From Zerene cesonia (Eukaryota; Arthropoda; Insecta; Lepidoptera; Pieridae): a stretch of 64,000 bases of DNA. The stretch lies in assembly GCF_012273895.1 (NCBI RefSeq), contig NC_052119.1:5651990-5715989 (forward strand). Direction: 5' to 3'. Made by a program: the position numbers and the translations under genes. The notes beneath the pieces are model-generated. The model was not told where the DNA came from. It did no database searches and saw only the letters and a program-made list of their open reading frames with translations. Positions 51,655 to 63,062 of this stretch are shown here, piece by piece. Position 1 is the first letter of the stretch, and each line of letters opens with the position of its first letter.

Positions 51655-51800
51655 AATAATGTATTTATTTATTTTTGTCGCGGGTGTCAACGGCCAAACT
51701 GTAATTATCAGCTGGCGAAGTTGATCAATAAAATAAAGAAAAATGATTGTGGAAGTTTACTGCGCAGTGTCAATAATATTATATGAATAGTCGAAGACTT
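51655..51800. promoter_or_regulatory. Possible intronic regulatory element
   Basis: Short block with GTCGCGGGTGTCAACGGCC, then AACTGTAATTATCAGCTGG (a homeodomain-like TAATTA core beside an E-box CAGCTG) and TTTACTGCGCAGTGTCAAT. It is non-repetitive and inside the FGF intron. The enhancer role is inferred from motifs only. Confidence 0.22.
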
Positions 51801-52542
51801 TCTTGTCAGGGAGGTTATTAAGATGGAATGCGAGTCGATTATACATTTTTTTATTCGTTGAATTTTATCTTATTCCTTTTTTCATTGTATAAGAAATATT
51901 TTATGTATGCCAAACGTGCAATTTTAAACGTAAGTTTTTTTCCAAAAACTTAACAATATTTTAAAGACATGCATTTTAAATTACATGCAATATACATCCC
52001 AACTGTACATCTTGAAAACGAATTTTAATTATTTACGAGCTTGTAAAGTAGTAAGCTTACGTAAATAAACCGTTAGGTAGTAAATTAGCTATTAGTTAGA
52101 TATATATTTGTACCATATCTCACTAATCACTAGCTTTAAGTTTTATATACTTCATAGGAACACTATCAATAGATATAGAAAACGAAAAAAGCATAAAACA
52201 TCACGCAAACTACGATTTAATTCGAACAGATTCACGAACTCTAAAACACGTCTAGTCTAGACCGCATCGTGACAATGACACTAATACTAGCGTCTGAATT
52301 TAATACGCTATGCAAATTATAATAGGAAAATAAATAAAGGTCACCGCGAATCTCTGAAATCATTATCTTTAATGAATTCATGGAATGTTGTATAAGTCTA
52401 CATATTAAGCAGTTAATATAGAACTGTCTTCATTTTGCGGTGAGCATAATATTAATGTTAGTACAATAATTACAGGAGAGAGGGCTTTATAAAAATCTCT
52501 TGCCATAACATACAAACTAAATGTTCTAATGAATTTCTCTAA

Positions 52543-52707
52543 TCTACTCTAATATTACAGAGGAAACATTTGTATTTTTATATGTTTGTAACGTTTTCAA
52601 GAAAAACCATTGGCCCGATTTCTAAATATTCCTTCACCATTAGAAAGCTGCAGCTTCACTGGACTTGCGTTATTATGTACTACGGCCGGAGCGGGGCGAA
52701 TAGCTAG
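52543..52707 (+). mobile_element. Non-autonomous Helitron-type element, CTAG-ended, diverged
   Basis: Starts TCTACTCTAATATTACAGAGG, contains AAACCATTGGCCCGATTTC and ends ACGGCCGGAGCGGGGCGAATA plus GCTAG before T. The end is like the reversed copy at 4555-4680. It lies 270 bp before copy 6 of the GCAGCTAG family. Confidence 0.6.
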
Positions 52708-52980
52708 TATTTTATAATCGGTATTTCCCTTACGTACCGCAATAATTATATATATAAGATAGCAAGTACTTATTTCCCTTTTATATCCTATGAATATAAT
52801 TTCCTAATTATTTTAAAACATTCAGACTACAAAATGACTTGATGATGACAAAATTAAGCTTAACGACATTGCAACATTTTTGCCTTTAGCGAGTTAATTC
52901 TCGACTGAGCATCGATTACTTCAGATTGACTAAACAACGCAGAATATATAATTTACATACTTTTACCATTAACAAATAAA

Positions 52981-53215
52981 TCCTATCCTATCCTATCCTA
53001 CTAATATTATAATCCTTCCTACTAATATTATACATGCGAAAGTTTGTAAGGATGTGTGTGTGTTTGTTACTCTTTCACGCAAAAAGTACTGAACCGATTG
53101 CAATAAAATTTGGTACGTATATAGCTGGACAACTGGAATAACACAAAGGAAACTTTTTATCCCGATATCCCTACGAGATACGGACTCACGCGGGTGAAAC
53201 CGCGGGCACAGCTAG
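52981..53215 (+). mobile_element. Non-autonomous Helitron-type element, GCAGCTAG family, copy 6
   Basis: Starts with TCCTA four times (52981-53000) after A, then CTAATATTATA twice (first at 53001, again from 53022), so the 5' end is duplicated. The body has ATGCGAAAGTTTGTAAGG, TACTGAACCGATTGCAATA and TTTTTATCCCGATATCCC, ending GCGGGCACAGCTAG before T. Confidence 0.85.
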
Positions 53216-54714
53216 TTATTTTATAATCTGAATTATTATTTAACCCTATCACATAAACCTATTCCTATCTGAAACCAAGTGAATCTAGACATAAAGAGAG
53301 TAGGTGAAAATCATATGTCACAACAAAACTGGGTCAATATTTTCACAAACACTACGTAAAATTCGTAATAGCAATACGAACTTTATATCCATCGATAATA
53401 AGGTGACATTTGTGTGATTCATGTTATCGAATGATATGATTGAGTAAGGAATTGTCACTGCGATCGGAATCGGGTCATTCATATTTTGATAAGTAAGCGC
53501 AGACTTCACAAAGATAAGTTAAGATTATTGTTGAGTGCTTCGCACTTCGTACGAAATATCTATGGCCACCTGTCCTGAAAATAATACACAAAGAAACCTG
53601 ACTTCTATTTCTATTATATAGAAAGAAAAAAAAAATAGATAATTAATGTTTTGTCAATGTCATGATCATATTAGTTACAGCATCTATTCTAAATGGAGTA
53701 TCCATTTACACTGAATTTACTTATTTGATTGATAAAATATGAAAAACAGTCAAATGCTATAAAGACTTTAAAACTTAATTTGTCAAGAATTTACTAAACC
53801 CATTGTTAAATATTTTTAATACGCCAGTAATTTATGGACATTGGACACTTAAGAATTTTTTAAATGAGACTAGTGTGAATTTCCTTATTTTATGGTGTGA
53901 TTAATCACAAAAGCACGCGGCGTTAAATAACAAAATGTAAAAAATAAAGAATTTTAAAACAATAAACTTGCATACCTCAACACGATTCCTTTCAATACAA
54001 AGTTGAATGTTTGCTAAACATTTAATGTTATTTTTTATTCGCGACAAAGGCCAGGACCACCCAAGTAATCGTAACAAACAGATGTTACGAAAAGCAATAT
54101 ATAACTATATTGTTGATAAGCGGTCTGTTTTAAAACGCATAAATTAGTTTTATTCCTACGATAGATATCACGTGGGGGAATCAACACTATTTTATTGATA
54201 TATATTTCGTGTTTGCTGAGATGGGTAACGTTGTTAAATTTTATAATACTAGTATAAATCACAAGTTTTTCGAAATAAAATTAATCATATGACAACATCG
54301 CCAATATTTTAACACCACAACTGTTATTGTTTATTTATATACGAGAATGTAAATTATTTACAAAATCTCCAAATTGTATTAATATCCTACGATTCTAAGA
54401 AAAATATGCATAGTAAATTCTCTATACAACATAGATTTAGTTACACCAATACATAAGTCATTTCAAATAGTAACGTAATCAACGATTTCCATTACAATAA
54501 GTAGCCATACCTTACCTAATCAAAACATTGTAAAATACACAAATTTGCATTATTTTTGTACCTCAAATAAAAACACTCAAACCGATCTTCACTTTCACAC
54601 AAAGAAAATGGCTAAAAAGTATCCACTCTTAAACTGGCAAGTCATTCTCTTCGTTAAATAAATAAAGACACGTAACAAATTGTATATTTACTAAGACAAC
54701 CGTCGAAATTAACC

Positions 54715-55020
54715 CATCAAAATCTCTCGACTCTAGTTTTGTAAACCACTTAAAAGACTCAAAATGATTTCTCGGTAGTTTATTTTCTCGGACGCACAAA
54801 TTACGTTATTTCTTATTAGATTATAGGGAATTAATTGGATACGTGTGTGGTATGTTTTTTGCGAAACGGGGGGCATTATGGTTCTTTCATTATAATGCTT
54901 TTAACCTATAACAACTTAATTTGGGAAGGCGCCGCACCGCCTCCGTCGATTGATTTCATATAATTTGCGACCCGACAATCTTCTTTCCGAGAATTCACAC
55001 AAAAAACACCTCGAGACGCA
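54715..55020. promoter_or_regulatory. Possible intronic regulatory island
   Basis: Contains AAACGGGGGGCATTATGG, GGGAATTAATTGGATACG and GGCGCCGCACCGCCTCCG in an otherwise AT-rich intron. It is non-repetitive and non-coding. A second GC-richer patch follows at 55405-55570 (TATTCGGCGGTAGGCGGTGC). Confidence 0.22.
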
Positions 55021-55404
55021 TGTGAGTTGTAAAAGGTTGATGCTTATATTAAGCACTTGGCACATTCTCTTTCCTATATTATTTTATAAATTTTTCAGCT
55101 TAAATACAATACATTTATAAAATGAAATTAAATGCAATATTCTAAACTAAGAAGTTTTAATCACTTCTCAAGTGTATTAATATTAAAAAAGTCTCAATTA
55201 TTAGTATATTTTTCTTCTATTGAATTGGTTTAAAAAGAAAGTTGCGTTTGTACATCGTATTATTGATTAATATAACTTTTTCTATTTAACCGGAGGCATC
55301 AGGAATTTTTATAGCTTCGTATGGAACATTCCTTCTAACTCTGAATGAATTATTATTTTCTCTTATCAGTGCATTTACATCAAATTTTAATTAAAAAGCG
55401 TCAC

Positions 55405-55570
55405 ATATTTTACGCGGATATTCGGCGGTAGGCGGTGCAAGGTGGTCGCCTCGGCGTGAACCGACAAAATTAATTTGACCTACGATATTACTTTGTCATT
55501 AAGGAAAAATAAAACGACAACGGGTCAGCTTATAGTGGCAATGCGATATTAATTCGTTAAATCTAATACA
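55405..55570. promoter_or_regulatory. Possible intronic regulatory island
   Basis: TTACGCGGATATTCGGCGG, GGTGGTCGCCTCGGCGTG and ACAACGGGTCAGCTTATAG with AATTAA-type cores. No repeat landmarks. Inferred from composition only. Confidence 0.2.
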
Positions 55571-56779
55571 ACCCGTAGTTTATTTCCTCGTGATTAACTA
55601 CACATATAAGCATACAATGTAAGGTTTTGCTTCACACTTGATTATCTTACCCACATTTAATAATTGAACTAAGTTTAATGCAATCATAACTCGAAAAATT
55701 CATTAAACAACTATACATAAATCACAATTGAACATTAAATCGGGCTGTTATGAATGAACTTTTGAAAATACTATAGTATTTTCATAGTTTTTTTACAAAT
55801 ATTACAATAACATAGTTACCAAAGTCGATGATGAAATAAACAATAATTATGTCATACAAGTGATTTGTTGCGTCTTCGATTCAAGTACTCGATGTAACAT
55901 TACAAACAAATAAATCATATTACAAATTATTGATTACGTTTCTAATTGCTTATGGAATGTGTCATTATATATTGGGTCAAGCGTTAACGTTAGTGTGACG
56001 TAGCACACAGAATTCCAACGTACATTTCAAACCGAGGGAAATCTTTTTAAATGCCATTGGAGTACACTGTAGGACCCTTGTAATCGCTCTCCACATTCTT
56101 GTGAAGCAAAAATGAATACGACATAAGAGAATTCCTTTATTTAAGTCCTCGCAGGTGATGTAAAGCCCACGATAATTCCTGAGCAAACCGCAAATCGCTG
56201 TTAAAAGTTAAGGTGAAAGTACTTTTTATTTGAACAGGTGACTTTGTTAAAATACGTTTTACAAACATTAAGCAATATCATGGACTTCGCCTAGTCTAGA
56301 CGAAGCCGTGATGTCACAGAATAATATGGGTATGTTACTTGTCTACGCTGTGATATTTATCGGGCGCAGTCGAAGCGCTAATCAAACGTGATGAAGCAAA
56401 ATATATCCGGCTATTAGAAATTCGTCATTTACACCTCTTTTTGTAGTGACACATTTCTGAATCGCGCTAGTGAAATATTCTCTCTACAGAGGCATGTATA
56501 CAACTTTCCAACATCATTAATTCATAAGAGCAACTTTTTTCGCGTCGATTCTAACATTTAATTTGATCGCACAAATAAAGATTGCAATCTTAAAACTTTC
56601 TATTATATTATTAATCAAATCCTGAAGCTATGACTTTTGTTATTTGTTTATTTACTTATGTTTATTTACAAATTCAAAATGAACAAAGTTCAAACAAAAA
56701 CAGAATCATAAAAATCGATACACCTAGTCAATAGTTCTGCGATAACATACACAACAAAAACAATTTAATTGAGTACCTA

Positions 56780-56806
56780 CTCCTTTTTTGAAGTCAGTTA
56801 AAAATA
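56780..56806 (-). repeat. Relic of the TCTAGTTCTGACAA repeat family, head only
   Basis: Minus strand reads TTTTTAACTGACTTCAAAAA then AGGAG, equal to the start of the copy at 34232-34415 apart from small changes. Nothing further of the element is left. Confidence 0.45.
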
Positions 56807-57610
56807 GGTTGTTATGTCAAACGTAAACAGTGTGCTCTATATATAGTACAATAAGCAAACTGAAATAAGGCCAGCGAATGATATAACAACAGAAGGCTAT
56901 CTATCATCGAAAGAAGCAAGCTTCCCTTAGACCTTGAGAAATCAAGTCGCACAATGCATATCGCACGGTGACCATGTCCGTTAGCATATTGCAAAGTACT
57001 TGTTGCATGGCCGTTGACCCTTCAAGTATTGACATATTCCTATAGTTTCTCACGTCTAGAACCCGCAAACATGATTATGGCCGGAGCCTGCAACGCTTGC
57101 TCGACTCAAATCGACTCGGTAGCTGGATTTTAAACTACAAAGCTTACAGGTGTTTCGTACTAATGAATTTTGAATTATGTAAATTTAAAAATATTCCGTT
57201 AAAAGGAAAAATAAAGATAATTAATATACTTGCATACAGCACGTGTCGTTTCATTGGCGGTTTTATGTATTTATATATAACATTTAAAATAATATAGAAA
57301 TATGAAATAGGATTATATAGATTGGATATAGATATTTAGTCACTTTCATACAAGTTGCGACTTTAACAGCAATTTATCAAAAATCACATGATAACATTTT
57401 TTACTTTCTAGATAATATTTCAGTCTTTTGAGGCCAAGGATTACACTACATTTAAATTTGTAATTTCTTTGATACGTCGATATGACATATATTATGTTCG
57501 TGACATCATATGCGTCCAAATTCGAAGATTTCAGGATTATTCATCAAGTGATATACACGTTAATATACCCCGATACATCTCTAATAATAAAATATTGAAT
57601 AAGAACTTAC

Positions 57611-57737
57611 GCTGATCGTTTCCATCGGAGCGGGCCATGACAGTTCCGTTTGGTAAAACGTTGACATACATGTGTGAGCACTTGCTGTAGAGACGAACCG
57701 ACCGGACCATCGATGGCACCGCACCGCAGATCACCAC
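57611..57737 (-). CDS. Fibroblast growth factor (FGF family ligand), first visible core exon
   Basis: A 127-bp exon from a TTTCTCAG acceptor (ending 57738) to a CAGC|GTAAGT donor. It encodes 42 residues: VVICGAVPSMVRSVRLYSKC, then SHMYVNVLPNGTVMARSD and GNDQ, plus one base of a split codon. VRLYSK...VNVLPNGTV is the first beta-hairpin block of the FGF trefoil, where many FGFs have LYCR/LYSR and LPDGTV. An in-frame TGA lies 19-21 bases upstream with no ATG between, so the exon must be entered by splicing, or translation would start at the inner ATG (57708-57710), which would lose the signal peptide. The residues before LYSK look like the end of a prodomain or the signal-peptide region. The upstream exon was not found in the window. 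Confidence 0.9.
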
Positions 57738-58789
57738 CTGAGAAATACAATGATTATATCACATTTTCCAGCCTGCCATTTTGCTTACAGCACTAACACC
57801 TTACGCTTAGTTATGTATATAGAAAGAAATTAATCAGATCAGTTGTATTTGGAGTGATCATCTATTGCATGTTTATGTTTTTTTCTTAGCATTTAGTTTA
57901 TAAAAATATAATCATATAGTTCTGCAAAAAAACTAAGGATCTCAAATATCTTCTATTTTTGTAATCTATAATTAAATATTCGTGTGATACGGAATTTCTA
58001 AACACGAATTAATTAACATTAATACATTATTAATTGTTTATGCTGTATCTATGCGCATTTTTTCAACTCCTTTGTATAAAAATGTAGGTACATATTATGT
58101 ATTTTATCGCACAAACGGACGGAATAGATGCATTACATTAAATTGAGAAACTAGTTGAAAATTATATTATTATTTGTATTAAATGTCCTTTTCATATTAA
58201 TATATTGGGATTTAAGACATATAATTTATTAAATTCTGTCGTATTTTATACTACATGTGTGGTCGAATTCAAAAGTAGGCTTTATCTATGGGTCTATTTA
58301 AATTAGTTTCCTTATAGCTGATACTTTCACTATAATTTTAATGGCGTCAACGCTGGACACCTCATTACAAAGATTTGTATCAATGCCTTCCTTGATATCG
58401 GGTGTAATGCGAGTCCACGTTTTTGTCATAGTAATTAACACTGTTGAGTATTGTATGATATAATAAAATCTAATTCAATGAAATGCAAAGGACTGCATTC
58501 TAACGCATTTGAAGTCGTAAAGGGTAAAGCTTGCTAATATGAAATCTGTAGTTTATTATGGAATTAAAATAGGTGATGCGCGGCTCGCATGGCTTACGGT
58601 CAGTAATTTTACATATTTTTGATGAATGTGTTTTAAAATATCAATACTTTCATCCATTTCGCAATATTTTCATCCACAATTTGCCACTACGCGCATACGC
58701 TTCGGGTCATAAAATCTATCGGTGGATTGATTTAAACTTAAAAAATATGTAAAACAAAAATAAGTTCCGTACGCTATAATAAGGAAACA

Positions 58790-59010
58790 ATCGATCGTTT
58801 TAATGGGTCAGCCGCGCTAATCCGCAGCTAGGGGTTCAGATCAGGCGCGGTTAAGCGAATGTAATTTCTATATATGTTCACGAGGGTCTCATTTCGATTG
58901 TCTCTGCGGGGTGCGACTTAGTCTCTTGTGAGTGTGACGTTGGTGTCATGTTCAGGTGGGAAAGCATACGCTACCGCGACGCGGTCGACGTTCAGACGTA
59001 TTGCGTTTCA
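58790..59010. promoter_or_regulatory. GC-rich island upstream of the FGF core exons
   Basis: Contains GGGTCAGCCGCGCTAATCCG, TCAGGCGCGGTTAAGCG and GCTACCGCGACGCGGTCGACG. On the minus strand are two tiny open frames (19 and 29 codons) with no signal peptide, and an ATATATA box within 58869-58876. It could be an alternative promoter or enhancer of the FGF gene about 1.1 kb before the exon at 57737; evidence is compositional only. Confidence 0.28.
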
Positions 59011-59395
59011 TGGCTGCTTTTTGTAAGCCGTACTAATTTTTGTTGGGATACTAGCTAAGCGCCCTAACGCTGCCTGGCTAAAACGAAGAATTCGATCAGT
59101 GTATTTATTTATTATTTGCATATGTGTGTCCCTACAAAGACTGCAGCTCATTATTAGTTCTGTCATACATTTTATGTGCCAAATTTGATGCTTTTCAGAT
59201 TTTGATTCCTTGTTATTGCTCTTGGTTCTGATCAAAAATCAACAATTTTATTTGGGAAAACAATAACATAATATTGTTTACAATTCAATTGAATAATACA
59301 ATGTAGGCAAGTTTTCATATTAAATCTCTTTGCAATACATTATGAAATTTATGCCAGTTAATTTTCTATAATAAACGGTTAATCTCATTGATATA

Positions 59396-59601
59396 TCCTA
59401 TCCTATCCTACTAATTCTATAAATTCGATATTTTTAAAGATTTGTGTGTGTTTGTTATACTTTCACGCAAAAATTACAGAATCGATTGCAATGAAATTTA
59501 CGTAGACAGCTGGACCACTGGATTAACACATAGGCAACTTTTTATCCCGATATTCCTACGGGATATAACCTTACGCGGGTAAAACCGCGGGGCGCAACTA
59601 G
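59396..59601 (+). mobile_element. Non-autonomous Helitron-type element, GCAGCTAG family, copy 7
   Basis: Starts with TCCTA three times after A, then CTAATTCTATAAATTCG. Body: AGAATCGATTGCAATGAAAT and CCCGATATTCCTACGGGATA. End: GGGGCGCAACTAG before T (A for G in the GCAGCTAG end). Confidence 0.8.
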
Positions 59602-60401
59602 TACAGTCCTACGTTAAGAATGTCTTCTTATTCTACAGTATCTATAATCTACATTAACGTCACATTAATTTTAAACAGGTTTCATAACAAACATAATATT
59701 ATATATAAAGAAAGACGACCACGAGTGTCACATTTTTCTCAATTATCACACAAATTACGACTTATTGATTATTTAATAAATAAGAGTTTTATTGTACATA
59801 TACTTAATTAATGCTGTTGTTATTAATTGAATATCTTAATAGTAATACATTATTTATATGCAATATACAATAAAATTATTGCAGTGATGTTTTTGTCGTA
59901 AATAAGAGAAGATTTCCATTGAGATGAAATTTACAAAAGCATGTATTAATTATAGATAGTATAATACCGTCAGATAAAACATGTTTTTCCAAACCTAAAT
60001 AATTAAATTCGTTCCAAAATATAAACTAGAATAAGACTAGATATTTAAATCATGCATACGGCTAATCTTCAAATAAGGCTTTAGAAGATTTGACCACTAT
60101 AAAAAGTTTGTATTTTTAAGGGACATTTACTTCAACAGCAAAGGATGTGAACCTAAAAACAATACAATTCTTAGTAAAATTGTAACGTAGATGTGGTGTT
60201 TTTACATCAATATTAGTTCATATTGTTTGATTAAGTACTGTTAATTAGAAACACTAAGACATGCAGCGTGAAACCACGATTATAGAATTTACTTATGTCA
60301 TAATTTTAGTAATTATTTATAGTGTACTAGAGATTGTTTTGAATTGTGAAAATGTGTGCCAAGATCGTCTGTTGGGACTTTGAGGTTATTTGCTTAAAAA
60401 T

Positions 60402-60560
60402 ACATACTTACTTATATTATAAATATGAAAGTGTGTTCGTTTGCTTGTCTTTCTTTCACGTCGAACCGAGCGATTTTATGGTTATAGTTTGTGCCTAGTG
60501 TAAGGATACTAGATTAGTATGGGCTACTTTTTACAATGGTGAATCATCCCATGTGGGAAA
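60402..60560 (+). mobile_element. Fragment of another dispersed element (Helitron-like start)
   Basis: ACTTACTTATATTATAAATA then GAAAGTGTGTTCGTTTGC, TTTCACGTCGAACCGAGCG and GTATGGGCTACTTTTTAC. It parallels the start of the GCAGCTAG family (AATATTATAAATGCGAAAG) but is a distinct family. The 3' CTAG end is missing; it fades out after CATCCCATGTGGGAAA. Confidence 0.5.
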
Positions 60561-61477
60561 AACGTTGAAAAACACACGTAGTAAAAGGTGGATATTTAGT
60601 AGGTACTGTACCAATGTATAAATACTTACAGAATAAATACGTATTCAGTGAATATACAATATCTATATTTAATAAACAATCTATGTAAAAAGAAGGTTTT
60701 CGGCACCTGTAGTTGTAATCATTCATTAGTATTATGTAATACGTCTTATAAATAGAATCATCACATAAACTTACGTAACAATTTAATTAATTAATAATCT
60801 CATCAATGATACATGTTGTCTACAGTCTGACCAAAGTCTGATAGTGTTTTCTCCGGGCATTTCCTTGACAAGAGGTTAGCTGATTCAACTAAATTTAACT
60901 CGCTAGGCGTATCATAAGCACGTACTTTATACGTGTCCACGTTGATTACTGTAATTAACAATAAATGTAATAATATTTACAAACAGTTACATATGTTATT
61001 ATCGCAATGCATTTAAAATATAATGTTATGGTAACAAATGTTTAATTGATTTTCATAAATACGATAAAATTCTTGACATGAATGAACGAATACATAAATT
61101 GAAGATGTTATTATGGTTGCGTAATGTATACTGGTTGAAATAAGGATGTGAGTTTACGTTGAATTCGAATTAAAATGCTTCTACACCTCTCTTTCTTACT
61201 GGAAAGAGAGATTGATGCCAAATTTTGTTCATGCTATTAGATAGTCTAATGTGACTTTAAGAGTATTGGACTTTGAATAGGATAATGAACGTTTAAAAAC
61301 ATGGGGCTTACTTAATTTGTGCTATGTAACATACGTTTTACTGATGCAAGGATATTGTAATATCAGTGATGACAGTGTAGTGAAGCGTATTCCGTATCGT
61401 GCCTAAAAATCTTTTTGACATTATTTGCTCGTTTTATCCTAGCATTAATAACTATTGTAACCAAAAACCAAACTGCC

Positions 61478-61600
61478 TTCAATTTGTCAGAACTAGAACA
61501 AATTTAAATGGGGCTACACGAGAGGCATCAGCTTTACCAGTAAATCCACCAGCAAAAAAAACAATCATCAAAATCAGGTTGTCCTGCCGGAAGTTCTAAT
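61478..61600 (-). repeat. TCTAGTTCTGACAA repeat family, reversed copy
   Basis: On the minus strand: AGAACTTCCGGCAGGACAAC, GATTTTGATGATTGTTTTTT, GTAGCCCCATTTAAATTTG and TTCTAGTTCTGACAAATTG, matching the second half of 34232-34415. Confidence 0.6.
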
Positions 61601-61849
61601 AAAATAAAGCCAAAAAAACATACAAAGAAATATAATTTGATAACCTCTTGCTTATTTTGTAATCGGTTGAAAAACAATAAAACCTCACTACGTTTGACAC
61701 AAACTTTACTCAAAGTTCAATCTCAAACTGTTATCTCTGTGATATATTTTGAAGCGGCAGAATCACAGCACTTCAATATTAACGTATGCTTGTTTGGAAG
61801 GAACACATTGTGTATTACGTCATGCTTTATAATTGTTCAATGTAGATAG

Positions 61850-61985
61850 TTATCAACTTAACCGTTCGGTCAAATTGCTTATCTTTCGACCCGACCGCAC
61901 ACATTATGAACGGGTGGTCAATTGCCAAAATATGATCAAATGCGGCGGAAACTTTCACGGATGGGTAACGTTCAAATGTATTGTT
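61850..61985. promoter_or_regulatory. Possible regulatory block upstream of FGF core exons
   Basis: Balanced-composition, non-repetitive stretch with TTTCGACCCGACCGCACAC, GAACGGGTGGTCAATTGCC and AAATGCGGCGGAAACTTTC. A frame runs through it (61833-62093) but has no domain. Function inferred from appearance only. Confidence 0.18.
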
Positions 61986-62231
61986 TTGTTTGAACCTTAT
62001 GTATTAGTTAGTATGCGTGAATATTATCTTCAAATCGACTATAGTCTTCTGAACGACTACCTTTTCAAGGGAGAAAATAGGATAGAGCGTTAAGGAATTT
62101 AAACCTTTTTAATGGATTATTTATTTGTTTGAACCTATTTTAGGGACGGAAATCAAGAAGTGGTTGTCCTTCAATTATTTGAATTCATTTCTTAATTAAT
62201 TAAATACGAACATTAAAAGTATTATTCTATT

Positions 62232-62543
62232 GAGAGAGTCGAGCATGCGTCGGCACAAATTGGGGCAGCTCGCATCGGGAAAGTACCACATCCCCACAGA
62301 AAATCGTAGAATAGTACCATGCTATTGTGTTTCACTCGGTGAGAGGGCAAGCCGGAGGCCCCTTTCCTTTTCCTGACCCTTCCCTGTTCATTCTTTCCAG
62401 TAGTCAATCCTTTCCTTATCCTCTACCCCTTAAAAGGGGGCAACGCAATCGCAGAGGGCATCTGCGAATTTTCCTGGGCGGTCATCGCTTACTATCAGGC
62501 GAACCACCAACTCAGTTGCCCGCTATGACATAAAAAAAAATAA
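62232..62543 (+). mobile_element. SINE-like element (ATCAGGCGAACC family), fullest copy
   Basis: Starts GAGAGAGTCGAGCATGCGTC, then GGCAGCTCGCATCGGGAAAG, CCACATCCCCACAGAAAATCG, CACTCGGTGAGAGGGCAAGCC, CAATCCTTTCCTTATCC, GGGCAACGCAATCGCAGAGG and TATCAGGCGAACCACCAACTC, ending in a CATAAAAAAAAA tail. It is about 310 bp and non-coding. It serves as the reference for the partial copies at 19914, 20250, 32393, 34973 and 37905. Confidence 0.75.
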
Positions 62544-63062
62544 ACAAGCAGTAGCAGTGACAATGTACTATTACCCAAATAACCCTGAATAAGAAAATAA
62601 TGACGTGTAGGTTAGATATCAACATCTTATCTATTATCACGAACTATATTAAACTAGGATTATAATTGCTAACACGCCTAATAAATAACCAGATTATGTT
62701 TCTTACCCAAACTGACAAAAAAAAATTAACCGAAGTATACCTACAATCATAAAAATGTATATAGTTAAGATTATCTGAATAAAAGTCTTTTTACCCAGGA
62801 AAAATATAAGAAGTTTATAACTAAAATATTCTGCTTTATCAAATACAGTAAACGAAAACATTCTTTTCTAACCAGACCCTATAAATACTTCACAATATAC
62901 ATGTAAATTTAATTATGTGTTAATTTCTGTGTTTCACCCAAAAATCATCTATAATTCTAAGCTAAGTCCTCTTTTTTATGTTAAGGAATCAAATATTGTC
63001 ATTACAATTTATGCCATAGAGCTTTTATCAGAGCTTTATTGCATAATATCAGCTTCTACAAT

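Larger units (their letters stand above)
43093..57610 (-). other. FGF large intron, 14.5 kb
   Basis: The donor CAGC|GTAAGT (57605-57610) and acceptor TGTTTCAG (43093-43100) define a phase 1 intron at the conserved first-intron position of FGF core genes. It contains four Helitron-type copies (46405, 48145, 52543, 52981), one small repeat relic (56780) and some GC-richer islands. Open frames inside are short and unconvincing. Large introns of developmental ligand genes often carry tissue enhancers; none can be proven here. Confidence 0.85.
57738..63062 (-). other. Upstream intron or 5' region of the FGF gene
   Basis: I looked on the minus strand for an exon with ATG, a hydrophobic signal peptide and a phase 0 donor, and saw none that convinced me. 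The missing 5' exon probably lies beyond 64000. Repeats and two GC-richer islands within are listed separately. Confidence 0.5.

Noticed and set aside
59008..59235. Minus-strand frame of 75 codons as the missing 5' FGF exon
   Set aside because: It lacks a signal peptide, has no convincing phase 0 donor and its residues do not resemble an FGF N-terminus.
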